64,000 nt of DNA from assembly GCF_001750725.1 (NCBI RefSeq), contig NZ_CP017279.1, positions 3,224,001-3,288,000 on the forward strand. Direction: 5' to 3'. The stretch comes from Enterobacter ludwigii. Lineage in GTDB: Bacteria; Pseudomonadota; Gammaproteobacteria; Enterobacterales; Enterobacteriaceae. Shown piece by piece: positions 1-9,876 of this stretch (the first letter of the stretch is position 1; each line of letters opens with the position of its first letter). The notes beneath the pieces are model-generated. The model saw nothing but the letters and a program-made list of their open reading frames with translations, did no database searches and was not told the origin of the DNA. The position numbers and the translations under genes were made by a program.

Positions 1-173
1 CGATCCCAAGCGTCCTGACCGCGCTGTTCTGCGCGCGCTCAATTGAGCGTATCGGTGACCGTTGCCAGAACATTTGCGAATACATCTTCTACTTCGTGAA
101 AGGACAGGATTTCCGTCACGTTGGCGGCGATGAGCTGGACAAGCTGCTGGCGGGTAAAGATCCGAAAGAGTGA
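1..173 (+). CDS. phoU: PhoU, C-terminal end (partial)
   Basis: Only the last ~56 codons are in the window; the start lies upstream. The visible protein contains [21 protein letters not shown] and ends GKDPKE, the second three-helix bundle end of PhoU, with the E..GD..(Q)NI metal-cluster motif typical of the family. PhoU is the peripheral membrane protein that links the Pst phosphate transporter to the PhoR kinase and silences the Pho regulon when phosphate is plentiful. In E. coli it is the last gene of pstSCAB-phoU, and the REP-type palindromes just downstream fit an operon end. Identification is by recall of the family sequence. Confidence 0.93.
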
Positions 174-184
174 TGCGCTAATAT

Positions 185-258
185 GCCCGGTGCTGCTGCG
201 CTTACCGGGCCTGCGAGCGCTATAGGCCGGATAAGCGTCAGCGCTATCCGGCTTTTTT
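185..258. repeat. Paired REP/BIME palindromes acting as phoU/yieH terminator
   Basis: Two imperfect palindromes sit side by side: 185-210 (gcccggt ... accgggc) and 226-252 (gccggataagcg ... cgctatccggc). The second matches the enterobacterial REP consensus. A run of seven T (253-259) follows the second one on the plus strand and overlaps the yieH stop codon, so the element probably ends phoU transcription and protects the 3' ends of both convergent messages. Confidence 0.8.
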
Positions 259-923
259 TAGCGAGTAATATTCCACCCGCGAGCCTTCCACAATTCTGGC
301 AGCTGCGCCAGATCGGTGAAGGTCGTCACTTTTGGATGATCTATCGGTTTGTTGTGCGGATCGGCGCAGAAGTAAAACACCTCCATACCCGCATCAATCC
401 CCGACTGCGCTCCCGCAGAAGAGTCATCCACCAGAATGCAGTTCGCCACGTTAACATTCATCGCTTTTGCTGCATGGAACATCAACGCCGGGTCTGGCTT
501 CCAGCGCTGGATATCGTAGCCGCTGAACAGTTTTTCCGGGAAGTGGTGCAACATTTCAAGCTTACCCAGCGAGTGCTGCATTTTGCTGACCGGACCGTTC
601 GAGACCACGCAGATGGGCACCGTCATCGCATCCAGAAGCGCATTCGCCCCGGCAATGACCTCCAGCTCGGAGTCGAAGAGGCGTGCGACCTCGGCGCGGT
701 AGACCGGCTCCAGATCTGCTTTTGCCAGATCCACACCGTGCTCTTCGTTAATGATGTCGATGATCTCGTAGAGCTTCACGCCTTTAAAGCGTTTAAACAC
801 CTCTTCGAGATCCAGCGTAATGCCAAATTCCCTGAACATGGTCACATACGCGCGGGAACAAATGACCTCACTGTCGACCAGCGTACCGTCGCAGTCGAAA
901 AATACCGCTTCAATTCCGGACAT
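258..923 (-). CDS. yieH: HAD-family 6-phosphogluconate phosphatase YieH
   Basis: A 221-residue HAD phosphatase of the beta-phosphoglucomutase-like type. The N-terminal motif FFDCDGTLVDS carries the nucleophile Asp10 and acid/base Asp12; VVSNG supplies the motif II Ser; RWKPDP gives the motif III Lys; ILVDDS holds the Mg-binding aspartates. Sequence and length agree with E. coli YieH, which dephosphorylates 6-phosphogluconate in vitro. It is cytoplasmic and divergent from adeP; the shared gap holds a PurR-like site. The bgl and cbr genes that lie between phoU and yieH in E. coli K-12 are absent here. Confidence 0.93.
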   Translation of the reverse strand: MSGIEAVFFDCDGTLVDSEVICSRAYVTMFREFGITLDLEEVFKRFKGVKLYEIIDIINEEHGVDLAKADLEPVYRAEVARLFDSELEVIAGANALLDAMTVPICVVSNGPVSKMQHSLGKLEMLHHFPEKLFSGYDIQRWKPDPALMFHAAKAMNVNVANCILVDDSSAGAQSGIDAGMEVFYFCADPHNKPIDHPKVTTFTDLAQLPELWKARGWNITR

Positions 924-972
924 GCCTTTCCCTTTTTACAAGTTTAACGTTTACGTACGGCAGTTTAATGAG

Positions 973-988
973 ACGCAATCGTTGCCGT
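973..988. promoter_or_regulatory. Candidate PurR operator upstream of adeP
   Basis: acgcaatcgttgccgt matches the PurR palindrome consensus ACGCAAACGTTTGCGT at 12 of 16 positions by eye, including the central CG. It lies about 100 bp before the adenine permease gene, a known purine-regulon member in E. coli. The site is inferred by similarity. Confidence 0.65.
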
Positions 989-1088
989 ATAAGCAAAATC
1001 AATGAAAAAAGTATCTTGTAACCGCCACTATTGTCGCATTTTGGTATAGGATAGCGACGAATTTTCCCTCCTTGTTCGGAAATTGATG

Positions 1089-2426
1089 ATGAGTCAACAA
1101 CACACTACCCAGACATCTGGTCAGGGTCTGCTTGAGCGCGTGTTTAAACTGCGTGAGCACGGCACAACGGCACGCACCGAAGTGATCGCCGGTTTCACCA
1201 CCTTCCTGACGATGGTCTATATCGTTTTTGTTAACCCACAAATTCTGGGCGTTGCTGGCATGGACACCAGCGCCGTCTTCGTGACCACCTGTCTGATCGC
1301 TGCGCTGGGCAGTATCCTGATGGGTGTGTTCGCTAACCTGCCCGTGGCGCTGGCCCCGGCAATGGGTCTGAACGCTTTCTTCGCGTTCGTGGTCGTCCAG
1401 GCGATGGGCCTGCCATGGCAGGTCGGCATGGGCGCTATCTTCTGGGGCGCGGTTGGCCTGCTGTTGCTGACCATTTTCCGCGTACGTTACTGGATGATAG
1501 CCAATATTCCGGTGAGCCTGCGCGTGGGCATTACCAGCGGTATTGGTCTGTTTATCGGCATGATGGGTCTGAAAAACGCAGGCGTTATCGTGGCTAACCC
1601 GGACACGCTGGTGAGCATCGGTCACCTGACCTCGCACAACGTGCTGCTGGGCGTGCTGGGCTTCTTTATCATCGCTATCCTGGCCTCGCGCAATATTCAT
1701 GCGGCCGTGCTGGTTTCCATCGTGGTCACCACGCTGCTGGGCTGGATGCTGGGCGATGTGCAGTACAAAGGGATTGTCTCCGCGCCACCGAGCGTGTCTA
1801 CCGTCATTGGGCACGTCGATCTGGCAGGCTCCCTGAACCTGGGTCTGGCGGGCGTGATTTTCTCCTTCATGCTGGTTAACCTGTTTGACTCCTCCGGTAC
1901 GCTGATTGGCGTGACCGACAAAGCCGGCCTGGCGGATGAGAATGGGAAATTCCCGCGCATGAAGCAGGCGCTGTTTGTTGACAGTGTCTCCTCTGTCACC
2001 GGCGCGTTTATCGGTACATCGTCTGTTACCGCTTACATTGAATCCTCTTCAGGTGTCTCTGTGGGTGGCCGTACCGGTCTGACGGCGGTTGTGGTGGGTA
2101 TCCTGTTCCTGCTGGTGATCTTCCTGTCGCCGCTGGCGGGCATGGTGCCTCCGTATGCAGCAGCCGGCGCGCTGATCTACGTGGGGGTGTTAATGACCTC
2201 CAGCCTGTCGCGCGTGAAGTGGGATGATTTAACCGAAGCGGTGCCTGCGTTTATTACCGCGGTGATGATGCCGTTCAGCTTCTCGATCACCGAAGGTATC
2301 GCGCTGGGCTTTATCTCCTACTGCGTCATGAAGATTGGTACCGGTCGCTTCCGCGACCTCAGCCCGTGCGTCATCATTGTGGCGCTGCTGTTTGTGCTGA
2401 AGATTGTTTTTATTGATGCCAAATAA
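1089..2426 (+). CDS. adeP: Adenine permease AdeP (YieG)
   Basis: A 445-residue inner-membrane purine transporter of the AzgA-like NCS2 group, importing adenine by proton symport. About 12-14 hydrophobic segments are visible; family signatures include AGFTTFLTMVYIVFVNP near the N-terminus, APAMGLNAFFAF, and TSSVTAYIESSSGVSVGGRTG. TTG (1083), ATG (1086) and ATG (1089) are stacked in frame; the third gives the 445-residue length of the E. coli protein and is chosen here, but 1086 is possible. A PurR-like box upstream and a hairpin terminator directly downstream suggest a single-gene unit. Confidence 0.93.
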   Translation: MSQQHTTQTSGQGLLERVFKLREHGTTARTEVIAGFTTFLTMVYIVFVNPQILGVAGMDTSAVFVTTCLIAALGSILMGVFANLPVALAPAMGLNAFFAFVVVQAMGLPWQVGMGAIFWGAVGLLLLTIFRVRYWMIANIPVSLRVGITSGIGLFIGMMGLKNAGVIVANPDTLVSIGHLTSHNVLLGVLGFFIIAILASRNIHAAVLVSIVVTTLLGWMLGDVQYKGIVSAPPSVSTVIGHVDLAGSLNLGLAGVIFSFMLVNLFDSSGTLIGVTDKAGLADENGKFPRMKQALFVDSVSSVTGAFIGTSSVTAYIESSSGVSVGGRTGLTAVVVGILFLLVIFLSPLAGMVPPYAAAGALIYVGVLMTSSLSRVKWDDLTEAVPAFITAVMMPFSFSITEGIALGFISYCVMKIGTGRFRDLSPCVIIVALLFVLKIVFIDAK

Positions 2427-2430
2427 ACAG

Positions 2431-2459
2431 AAAGCCCTTTTCGTTGAAAAGGGCTTTTG
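2431..2459 (+). terminator. Rho-independent terminator of adeP
   Basis: Stem aaagccctttt / aaaagggcttt with a short cgttg-type loop and trailing T residues, starting 5 bp after the adeP stop codon. Confidence 0.88.
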
Positions 2460-2466
2460 TGTTTGC

Positions 2467-2511
2467 GCCCTCTTCCTGTGGGAGAGGGCCAGAGTGAGGG
2501 TGTCAGGCTAC
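2467..2511. repeat. Dispersed palindromic repeat, copy 1
   Basis: gccctcttcctgtgggagag and the following gggccagagtgagggtgtca form an imperfect palindrome plus a flank. Its reverse complement closely resembles the element at 53731-53764, and shorter relatives occur at 27702-27720 and 52722-52750. It lies between the convergent adeP and yieF and is probably a REP-like intergenic repeat. Confidence 0.7.
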
Positions 2512-2513
2512 GT

Positions 2514-3080
2514 TTAAGCTTTCACTCGCTTAATATAATCACCAAACGCGGTCAGTTGGCCAGAAAGATGGTCACGCGTACTTTGATCCACCACTTCACC
2601 CGTCTGCGGGTCGACCTTGTTCTGAATCACGCCCCCCATAAATTCCGGTTTGTTCATTACCATCGCATCCAGGAAGACCAGGATCTGACGCAGATGGTAC
2701 TGGCAGCGTGCCCCGCCAATCGCGCCCATAGAGCTGGTCTGGATCAGCACCGGTTTACCCGACAGCGGCTGCTCCGGGAGACGGGATAACCAGTCAATGG
2801 CGTTCTTCAGGCCACCCGGGACGGAGTAGTTATATTCAGGCGTAACAATGACCACGCCGTCTGCCTGGCGGATCTGCTCTGCAAGCGCTTCTACGCTCTG
2901 TGGAAACCCTTCTTCCTGCTGCACATCCGCGTCGTAAAGCGGAATGTCGCCAATCGATGGCAGGGCGCTAATGTCCATACCTGCCGGTGCCAGCTGAGGC
3001 AGCGTGCGGGCAACCATCCCGTTAAATGAACCTTTGCGCAGGCTTCCCAGTAACGTAACAACTTTCAACGTATCAGACAT
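2514..3080 (-). CDS. chrR: NAD(P)H-dependent quinone/chromate reductase (ChrR/YieF)
   Basis: A 188-residue flavodoxin-fold FMN reductase. LLGSLRKGSFN (residues 10-20) is the phosphate-binding loop for FMN and [20 protein letters not shown] is the second flavin-binding signature of the NADPH-dependent FMN reductase family. The E. coli homologue reduces quinones and chromate as a tetramer and is thought to protect against redox-cycling compounds. It is read in the same direction as yieE, 36 bp downstream of it, so the two may be co-transcribed. Identity is near certain; the physiological substrate is less so. Confidence 0.92.
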   Translation of the reverse strand: MSDTLKVVTLLGSLRKGSFNGMVARTLPQLAPAGMDISALPSIGDIPLYDADVQQEEGFPQSVEALAEQIRQADGVVIVTPEYNYSVPGGLKNAIDWLSRLPEQPLSGKPVLIQTSSMGAIGGARCQYHLRQILVFLDAMVMNKPEFMGGVIQNKVDPQTGEVVDQSTRDHLSGQLTAFGDYIKRVKA

Positions 3081-3116
3081 GATTACTCCTGTTTCATCAT
3101 GATGACCCTGAATGGA

Positions 3117-3863
3117 TCAGCTAAGGGTATATGCTTTTTCTGCCGGTAAACTGGTTAATCTCATCAGGCGCGCGGCGGGTTCGTTGGCTCGCTCGGGCAC
3201 ATCCGGAAGGCTACTCCATCCGTGTTGACTGTCAAATTCCCAGATTTTCAATCGTTCGATGGCGGGGGTCACCGCGATGGACCAAATCAGTACGTCTTCG
3301 GCATCGCTGAGCGCCTCAACCAGCGTGGCTTTAGCGGAACGCAGTCGTCCGGAGCCTGGAAGCAATTGCAGCAGGCTGGCGTCGTCTGATGCACAGCCAC
3401 AGAGCTTTCGAATGCTCTGGCGTAAGGTAATGAGCTGAGCTCTGGCCTCGATGGGATCGTTCTGGTTACGCACCCACAGCTTTTCATTACTGGAAAGCGG
3501 GTAGTCATCGTGCGGGTTCGCGCCGTGGAAGCCGCGGGTTGCGTGCTGAAGCTCCATGTCCAGGCCGCAATCCCCTTCAGTGGTGAGCGCGACGCCAATG
3601 ATATTGCCCGTGTAGGCAATGGAGAAACGCGGCAGCTCCGGGTCGGCAAAGACCGGGCGGCCTTCAGGTTGGGTGAGGATATCCGGCAGTTCACTGGTGC
3701 CGTACAGCATGAACATCAGCTCAGCGAGAAGCGCGCGGGATGCCAAAAACCGCGTCCGGCGATGCTCCGGCAGTTTACGTGCTTCCTGGTGACACGCGGA
3801 TGAAATTCTGGCCGATACGAGATGTCCCTCTGTCAGTATCCCTCTTGCAAAGTGCGTTGCCAT
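3117..3863 (-). CDS. yieE: 4'-phosphopantetheinyl transferase-family protein YieE
   Basis: A 248-residue protein colinear with E. coli YieE, assigned to the Sfp/AcpT phosphopantetheinyl transferase superfamily. The metal-binding GLDME (Asp102, Glu104) is present. The second family signature, usually WxxKEAxxK, is replaced by the region LITLRQSIRKL (residues 144-154), lacking the usual Trp and Glu. E. coli YieE shows the same substitution, so this is a feature of the subfamily and not a local defect. No polyketide or nonribosomal peptide genes are nearby; the carrier-protein substrate is unknown from this sequence. Confidence 0.85.
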   Translation of the reverse strand: MATHFARGILTEGHLVSARISSACHQEARKLPEHRRTRFLASRALLAELMFMLYGTSELPDILTQPEGRPVFADPELPRFSIAYTGNIIGVALTTEGDCGLDMELQHATRGFHGANPHDDYPLSSNEKLWVRNQNDPIEARAQLITLRQSIRKLCGCASDDASLLQLLPGSGRLRSAKATLVEALSDAEDVLIWSIAVTPAIERLKIWEFDSQHGWSSLPDVPERANEPAARLMRLTSLPAEKAYTLS

Positions 3864-3985
3864 TTTTCGCTCCTTGATAATGGTCGTATTCGGTTAAACG
3901 GTTACATGATTATCGCTTAACTTGCCTTCTGTTTTAATCAGTAAATGGGAGTAAGAGAAGCCTGAGGACCCAACTTTACATTTTC

Positions 3986-4957
3986 TTAGGCAAAAATAAG
4001 CGCTGGAGCGGCATATAGCGCTTTGATTGTCTCACGGAGCCAGAGGATTTTCGGATTATGGCTGTTTCGTTTATGCCAGATCAGCGTGAAAGGAACGGTC
4101 AGTTTTTCAGCCTGGGCTTCATCAATGGGAATGGGCAGGGCGATCAGCTTACGCTGGTGGAGTTGATTATAGTGATGGCAGTAGTGTGGCGCCGTGGCGA
4201 TGTAGTTATGGCCGGGCTGCGCCGCCATAAACATCGACTGTTCGAAACCGGGCAGGCTCATGGCGATATTACGCTCACGTCCCATCTCTCTGAGCACCTC
4301 ATCAAGCGCCCAGGTGTCGCTGCGCTCCCAGAAGATGCTGATATGCGGATAGCGCAGGAAAGTCTCCAGGTTCCACTCTTCCTGAAGAGCCGGATGATCT
4401 TCGCGCAAATAGACGCAGGGACGGTCGCTGAACAAAATTTCGTAGTCGATAAACCACGGCATGAGCTTCAACAGCTCGCGGGAGCGCGGATGTGTTTCAC
4501 GGCCCGTGAAGCCAAGATCGACTTCTCCGCGCGTAATGGCATCCACCGAGTCGTAATCCCAGTGGCGCATCTTTACCGTGGCCTGTGGATAGCGCTGATT
4601 GACCTGCTCGAGCAGGGCATTAAAACGGATCAGCATCAGAGGCGTTTCCGCGGCCAGCACGAACGTCAGCCCGCCCGGGGAGTCATGATGGAATTTATCG
4701 AGGATCTGATTGCCAATCTGCATCCAGTCGGCCAGATCCTGCTCCAGACTCATCGTCAGCGGTGTCGGCAGCAGGCCTAACGGTGTTTTCACAAACAGCG
4801 GATCGTCAAACCAGTCGCGCAGTTTCGCCAGCGATTTACTTACCGCGGACGGGGTCACGTTCATCCGTTTCGCGGCTTTGGTTACGCTGCGCTCCTGCAG
4901 CAAAAGCTGCAGGCACAACAACAGGTTAAGATCGAGACTGCTGATTGGCTTCTTCAT
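3986..4957 (-). CDS. yidZ: LysR-family transcriptional regulator YidZ
   Basis: A 323-residue LysR regulator. It opens with [16 protein letters not shown] and has a winged HTH (residues ~8-65, including [25 protein letters not shown]) followed by a two-lobed effector-binding domain. The start at 4957 aligns with E. coli YidZ; an in-frame extension to 5014 would lie wholly inside mdtL. E. coli YidZ has been linked to anaerobic nitric-oxide resistance, with target genes poorly defined. The start codon lies 32 bp inside the mdtL reading frame, so translation of the two is probably coupled. Confidence 0.92.
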   Translation of the reverse strand: MKKPISSLDLNLLLCLQLLLQERSVTKAAKRMNVTPSAVSKSLAKLRDWFDDPLFVKTPLGLLPTPLTMSLEQDLADWMQIGNQILDKFHHDSPGGLTFVLAAETPLMLIRFNALLEQVNQRYPQATVKMRHWDYDSVDAITRGEVDLGFTGRETHPRSRELLKLMPWFIDYEILFSDRPCVYLREDHPALQEEWNLETFLRYPHISIFWERSDTWALDEVLREMGRERNIAMSLPGFEQSMFMAAQPGHNYIATAPHYCHHYNQLHQRKLIALPIPIDEAQAEKLTVPFTLIWHKRNSHNPKILWLRETIKALYAAPALIFA

Positions 4958-6101
4958 AATGGGCCGCGGGCTGGATGACCATAAGTAAGGTAATGCAGAG
5001 CATGCTACAACCAATCAGAATCCCGATCAGCATATTGAGCGCATTAAGGCCGATGGCCGCCGCCAGCCATATCCACAGCGACGAACCGCAGACCTGCGCA
5101 ATACCCAGTACCGAGCTTGCCACACCCGCGCGCAGCGAGAACGGGCCAAGTGCCTGACTCATCGCCACGCCAAAGCCGACGGAGAAGCCGGCGCAAATCA
5201 GCGTAATCCCTACCAGCATCAGCGCATGTGTGCTGGTGGTCGCCAGAATCCCCCCCGCAGCGAGGAACAGCACCTGAGAGGTTAGCATGAGCGTGCGCTG
5301 ACGGAAGATATTCAGTGCGAACGGCGTCGAGAACGAGACGGCCATACTGACCATCGCGGTAAGTGCCATCACGGTGGAATACTCACCGCGATCAAACCCC
5401 ATGGTCTCCATCAGCAACACCGGGGAAACGTTTACATACGTCAGGATCACTGCCACGCTCAGTGTGGTAATGGCCAGGCGACTCAGGAAAAAGCGGTTTA
5501 GCAGCGTCTCGGCCGGATGAAGGGTTGCCGTATGGCCTGCGTTTTGCGAGCCTGGATGGGTCTCTTTCAGCACCGTGATCGAGAGGATAAAGACCAGCGC
5601 GCCCATGGCCGCCATCGTCCAGAACAGGCTCTGCCATGGGAATTTCAGCATGATCAGATAGCCCACCACCGGCGCCATCACCGGAATGATGCAGGTAATA
5701 CCGTTGAGCATGGAAAGCACTTTGGCACGGCGCTGGGCGCTTAAGGTATCGCGCAGGATGGCGAAGGCCACCACATAACAGCCACCGGCACCTATCCCCT
5801 GGATAAAGCGTCCTGTCAGGAACAGGGTGCTGTCCTGGGCCAGGGAGCAGAGCATTGACGCCAGCGCGAAGATGATGGCACAGGTAATGGCCACGGGCTG
5901 ACGACCCGCTTTATCCGCGATTTTCCCGGCAAATACCATCGATGATGCCATCCCGGCGAGATAGGCCGAAAACGCAATATGCAGCTGCGCCTCGCTGGCA
6001 CCCAGATCGCGGGCAATGTGCGGCAGCCCCACCAGATACATATCAATACCCGATGGATAGAGCAGAACCAGCGCAAAACTACAAAACAGAAAACGAGCCA
6101 T
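4926..6101 (-). CDS. mdtL: MFS multidrug efflux protein MdtL
   Basis: A 391-residue, 12-segment major facilitator of the Bcr/CflA drug:H+ antiporter group. The motif DKAGRQPVA after segment 2 is the family motif A (loop 2-3), and [20 protein letters not shown] is the TM4-5 region with the Arg-Asp pair. E. coli MdtL gives modest chloramphenicol resistance. The N-terminus at 6101 matches E. coli. The gene sits between mnmE and yidZ, where E. coli has tnaCAB inserted; no tna sequences are seen here. Confidence 0.93.
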   Translation of the reverse strand: MARFLFCSFALVLLYPSGIDMYLVGLPHIARDLGASEAQLHIAFSAYLAGMASSMVFAGKIADKAGRQPVAITCAIIFALASMLCSLAQDSTLFLTGRFIQGIGAGGCYVVAFAILRDTLSAQRRAKVLSMLNGITCIIPVMAPVVGYLIMLKFPWQSLFWTMAAMGALVFILSITVLKETHPGSQNAGHTATLHPAETLLNRFFLSRLAITTLSVAVILTYVNVSPVLLMETMGFDRGEYSTVMALTAMVSMAVSFSTPFALNIFRQRTLMLTSQVLFLAAGGILATTSTHALMLVGITLICAGFSVGFGVAMSQALGPFSLRAGVASSVLGIAQVCGSSLWIWLAAAIGLNALNMLIGILIGCSMLCITLLMVIQPAAHYEEANQQSRS

Positions 6102-6172
6102 AAACCCCCCATAGATGCAGGCAAGCAGAATAGGGGGATAAAAGGGATTAGGCGAGTTGCCATTTGGACAAA

Positions 6173-6197
6173 GGTGATTTCCCGGGAGGAAATCACC
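6173..6197 (-). terminator. Hairpin terminator after mnmE
   Basis: A perfect 10 bp stem (ggtgatttcc / ggaaatcacc) around a 5-base loop, followed on the minus strand by TTT. It lies just downstream of the mnmE stop and upstream of mdtL. Confidence 0.7.
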
Positions 6198-6212
6198 CTT
6201 AATCAGCGGTAA

Positions 6213-7577
6213 TTACTTGCCGATACAGAAGCTCGAGAAAATCCGTCCCAGCAGATCGTCCGAGGTAAATTCGCCGGTTATCTCACTCAGATTTTGCTGC
6301 GCCAGACGCAGCTCTTCCGCCAGCAGTTCACCCGCCCATGCGCCAAGCAGCTGCGCTTTCCCCTGATCGAGGTGGCGTGCCGCGTCTTCCAGCGCCTGAA
6401 GGTGACGACGGCGCGCAAGGAAGCCGCCTTCCATACTGGTATCAAAGCCCATGCTCTGTTTGAGATGGTTGCGCAGGTCGTCAACGCCTTCACCGGTACG
6501 GGCCGACAGGCGAATAAGTGAGTGGCCATTCACTTCACTGATACCCAGCGTTTCGCCGGTCACATCCGCTTTGTTACGCACCACGGTGATCGGCAGTTTT
6601 GCCGGCAGGCGGGCAATAAAGTCGGGCCAGATGTCCGCCGGATCAACGGCATCGGTCGTGGTACCGTCCACCATAAACAGCACGCGGTCAGCCTGCTCAA
6701 TCTCTTGCCAGGCACGTTCGATACCGATGCGCTCTACTTCGTCACTGGCGTCGCGAAGACCTGCCGTGTCGATGATGTGCAGCGGCATACCGTCGATATG
6801 AATATGCTCACGCAGCACGTCACGGGTGGTACCGGCGATGTCGGTGACGATCGCCGCTTCACGGCCCGCCAGGGCGTTGAGCAGGCTCGATTTACCGGCG
6901 TTAGGGCGGCCCGCAATCACGACCTTCATCCCCTCGCGCAGCAGGCTACCCTGACGTGCTTCGGCACGCACCGCGTCGAGATCGGCCATCACGCTATTGA
7001 GCTGAGCTTCAATTTTACCGTCAGAGAGGAAGTCGATCTCCTCATCCGGGAAATCGATAGCCGCTTCGACATAGATGCGCAGGTGAGTAAGTGCTTCCAC
7101 AAGATGATTCACGCGCGCCGAGAACGCGCCCTGAAGCGAGTTCAGTGCGGAGCGGGCTGCCTGCTCGGAGCTGGCGTCGATCAGGTCAGCAATTGCTTCT
7201 GCCTGTGCGAGGTCGAGCTTGTCGTTCAGGAAGGCACGCTCGGAGAACTCACCTGGCTTTGCAATGCGCATGCCCGGCAGCGTCAGAATGCGTTTTAACA
7301 GCAGGTCGAGGATGACCGGGCCACCGTGGCCCTGCAGCTCCAGCACGTCTTCTCCGGTAAAGGAGTTCGGACCCGGGAACCACAGCGCAATGCCCTGGTC
7401 CAGCGGCGTGCCGTCAGTGTCTTTAAACGGCAGATAATCAGCGTAGCGCGGCTTTGGCAGTTTACCCAGCACCGCTTCGGCGACCTCGCGGGCCTTCAGG
7501 CCGGAGATACGCAGAATGCCTACACCACCGCGTCCCGGTGGGGTTGCCTGGGCGACGATAGTGTCGTTATGGCTCAT
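6213..7577 (-). CDS. mnmE: tRNA modification GTPase MnmE (TrmE)
   Basis: A 454-residue protein with three parts: an N-terminal tetrahydrofolate-binding domain (~1-118), a helical domain, and an inserted Ras-like G domain (~215-380) with the P-loop GRPNAGKSS, the switch [12 protein letters not shown] and NKAD. The C-terminus FCIGK retains the catalytic Cys451. With MnmG it installs the aminomethyl or carboxymethylaminomethyl group at C5 of U34 in several tRNAs. It is the last gene of the rpmH-rnpA-yidD-yidC-mnmE block, with a terminator-like hairpin on both sides. Confidence 0.97.
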   Translation of the reverse strand: MSHNDTIVAQATPPGRGGVGILRISGLKAREVAEAVLGKLPKPRYADYLPFKDTDGTPLDQGIALWFPGPNSFTGEDVLELQGHGGPVILDLLLKRILTLPGMRIAKPGEFSERAFLNDKLDLAQAEAIADLIDASSEQAARSALNSLQGAFSARVNHLVEALTHLRIYVEAAIDFPDEEIDFLSDGKIEAQLNSVMADLDAVRAEARQGSLLREGMKVVIAGRPNAGKSSLLNALAGREAAIVTDIAGTTRDVLREHIHIDGMPLHIIDTAGLRDASDEVERIGIERAWQEIEQADRVLFMVDGTTTDAVDPADIWPDFIARLPAKLPITVVRNKADVTGETLGISEVNGHSLIRLSARTGEGVDDLRNHLKQSMGFDTSMEGGFLARRRHLQALEDAARHLDQGKAQLLGAWAGELLAEELRLAQQNLSEITGEFTSDDLLGRIFSSFCIGK

Positions 7578-7600
7578 GGTTGGTCTCGTTCAATACAAAT

Positions 7601-7624
7601 AAAAAAGGCGGTCAATCGACCGCC
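7601..7624 (-). terminator. Terminator between yidC and mnmE
   Basis: On the minus strand GGCGGTC-GATT-GACCGCC is followed by six T. It sits 25 bp downstream of the yidC stop codon and 24 bp upstream of the mnmE start, so mnmE likely has partly independent transcription. Confidence 0.85.
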
Positions 7625-7649
7625 CTTATTTTAGCGTTAACTTACCGAA

Positions 7650-9293
7650 TCAGGACTTTTTCTTTTCGCGGCTATGCAGGCCACGTTTTTCCAGACCACG
7701 GTAAATCAGCTGCTGCTGGATAATGGTCACCAAGTTGCTGACGATATAGTACAGCACCAGACCTGACGGGAACCACAGGAAGAACACGGTGAAGATGACC
7801 GGCATAAAGGTCATGATCTTCTGCTGCATCGGGTCGGTCACGGTGGTCGGCGACATCTTCTGGATGAAGAACATCGTTACGCCCATCAGGATCGGCAGGA
7901 TGTAGTACGGGTCCTGTGCAGACAGGTCATGGATCCACAGGGCGAACGGCGCGTGGCGCAGCTCAACGGAACCCATCAGCATGTAGTACAGTGCAAGGAA
8001 GATTGGCATCTGAATCAGCAGCGGGAAGCAACCACCCAGTGGGTTCACTTTCTCTGCTTTATACAGGGCCATCATCTCCTGGCTCTGACGCTGTTTGTCA
8101 TCGCCCAGACGCTCACGCATTGCCTGAATCTTCGGCTGCAGCATACGCATCTTCGCCATGGAGGTGTACTGCGCTTTAGTCAGCGGGTACATGATGCCAC
8201 GTACGATGAAGGTGATAACGATGATGGAGAAGCCCCAGTTACCCAGGAAGCTGTGGATGAACTTCAGCAGCTTAAACAGCGGCTGAGAGATGAACCACAA
8301 CCAGCCGTAGTCCACGGTCAGATCCAGGTGCGGCGCAACGGCAGCCATTTTGTCCTGGATTTCTGGACCGACCCACAGGGTGCTTGCCAGCTTACCGGTT
8401 TGACCCGGCTGTACCAGAACCGGCTGAGATTTGTAGCCAATGGCTGCAAGACCGTTACCCAGGTTCGCGGTATAGAAGTTGTTAGTACCGTCGTTCGTTG
8501 GCACCCACGCAGTGGCGAAATACTGCTGCAGCATTGCCACCCAACCGCCTTTAGCGCTGACGTTCAGGTTTTCGTTATCGGCAATGGTGTCGAATTTGTA
8601 TTTCTCGTACTTCGCATCAGGCGTGGAGTACGCCGCGCCACGGAAGGTATGCAGTGCAAAGTTGCTGCTTCCGGTGTCACGGTGAGACGGCAGATTGATG
8701 GACTGCTTCAGCTGACCAAAGGTCGACAGTTCCAGCGGTTTCGCACCGGTGTTCTGAACGCTGTAGCCCACGTTCACCGCATATTCACCGCGTTTCAGGG
8801 TGAAGGTTTTGGTGAAGGTGTTGCCCGCGGCGTCGGTGTAGGTCATCGGGATAGCGATTTCGTTCTGACCATCAGCCAGTACGAAGGTCTCTTTCTCGAC
8901 GTTGTACAGTGGACGCGCACCGTTAGCCGGGTTATCCGGGCCATCACGACCGGTCAGGCCGCTCTGAGCCTGGTAGATAAACTCAGGCGTGGTTTCCAGT
9001 AACTGGAACGGTTCGTTAGACTTCAGCTCTTTTGGGTAGGTCAACAGCAGCGCCTGCTCAACATCACCACCACGGGTGTTGATAGTCAGCTCAAGCACAT
9101 CGGTCTTAACCGTAATCTGTTTCCCCTGGCCACTGGCCGGTACGCCCTGGTCGGCGGCGCTACCCGCTGCGGTGGTCGTAGTCTGCGTGGTCTGCTGCTG
9201 GGGTTGAGGATTTTTATCCTGCTCCCATGCCTGCCAGATCATGAAAGACACGAACAACAAAGCGATGATAAGAAGATTGCGTTGCGAATCCAT
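7650..9293 (-). CDS. yidC: Membrane protein insertase YidC
   Basis: A 547-residue inner-membrane insertase/chaperone. An N-terminal anchor ([17 protein letters not shown]) is followed by a large periplasmic beta-supersandwich domain (~60-340), then the conserved five-helix core (from ~[25 protein letters not shown]) with the cytoplasmic hairpin [18 protein letters not shown]. The conserved Arg of the hydrophilic groove is in FIVRGIMYP. It inserts small membrane proteins alone or with SecYEG. The basic C-terminus ([13 protein letters not shown]) fits ribosome contact. Only 2 bp separate it from yidD. Confidence 0.97.
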   Translation of the reverse strand: MDSQRNLLIIALLFVSFMIWQAWEQDKNPQPQQQTTQTTTTAAGSAADQGVPASGQGKQITVKTDVLELTINTRGGDVEQALLLTYPKELKSNEPFQLLETTPEFIYQAQSGLTGRDGPDNPANGARPLYNVEKETFVLADGQNEIAIPMTYTDAAGNTFTKTFTLKRGEYAVNVGYSVQNTGAKPLELSTFGQLKQSINLPSHRDTGSSNFALHTFRGAAYSTPDAKYEKYKFDTIADNENLNVSAKGGWVAMLQQYFATAWVPTNDGTNNFYTANLGNGLAAIGYKSQPVLVQPGQTGKLASTLWVGPEIQDKMAAVAPHLDLTVDYGWLWFISQPLFKLLKFIHSFLGNWGFSIIVITFIVRGIMYPLTKAQYTSMAKMRMLQPKIQAMRERLGDDKQRQSQEMMALYKAEKVNPLGGCFPLLIQMPIFLALYYMLMGSVELRHAPFALWIHDLSAQDPYYILPILMGVTMFFIQKMSPTTVTDPMQQKIMTFMPVIFTVFFLWFPSGLVLYYIVSNLVTIIQQQLIYRGLEKRGLHSREKKKS

Positions 9294-9295
9294 CG

Positions 9296-9553
9296 TTAGT
9301 GTTCTCTGGTATCAAAGGGTCCTGGCGGGACGGGATCGTCTCCACCTGGGTGTAAAGGGTGGCATTTTAATACGCGTTTCACCGTCAACCAACTGCCTTT
9401 TATCACTCCAAACCTGCGCAATGCCTCAATTCCGTAGCTTGAGCATGTTGGCGTGAAACGGCAGTGCGGCCCGAGTAGTGGACTAATCAGGCGTTGATAG
9501 ACCCGAATGAGGGCTATCAGGACCCGCGAGCCAGGCGACAATGGCGGCGCCAT
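9296..9553 (-). CDS. yidD: Membrane protein insertion efficiency factor YidD
   Basis: An 85-residue small protein that appears identical to E. coli YidD. The family signature [20 protein letters not shown] and the CHPLHPGG motif are present. YidD is an inner-membrane-associated amphipathic protein that assists YidC-dependent insertion. Its start lies 37 bp inside the rnpA frame and its stop is 2 bp from yidC, giving a tightly coupled rnpA-yidD-yidC run. Confidence 0.95.
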
Positions 9554-9876
9554 AATTTTTCCAACGCTTCCGAGAGAGCACGGTTATCGAGGTCGGCAAC
9601 CCCTTTTTTAGCCACCACCACGAAATCCATTGAAGGCAGTTCGTGCTGACGTAAACGGAAGCTTTCACGCGTCAGACGTTTAATCCGATTGCGTTCATGC
9701 GCACGCTTAACGTTTTTCTTGGCGACAGTAAGACCGATGCGGGGATGCCCCAGCGAATTCAGGCGGCCGAGGATGGTGATTTGCGGCGTGCCAGCCCGTT
9801 GTGGCTGCTGGAAGACGAAAGTGAAATGAGTGGGAGTTAACAAACGTAACTCCCTGGGAAATGCTAGCTTAACCAC
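9517..9876 (-). CDS. rnpA: Ribonuclease P protein component RnpA
   Basis: A 119-residue basic protein that pairs with the M1 RNA to process tRNA 5' ends. The RNR motif region [18 protein letters not shown] (central helix) and the N-terminal FPRELRLL are intact. Translation starts at GTG (9876-9874), as in E. coli. The gene follows rpmH in the same transcript; a hairpin overlapping its start region may adjust the ratio of L34 to RnpA. Confidence 0.96.
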
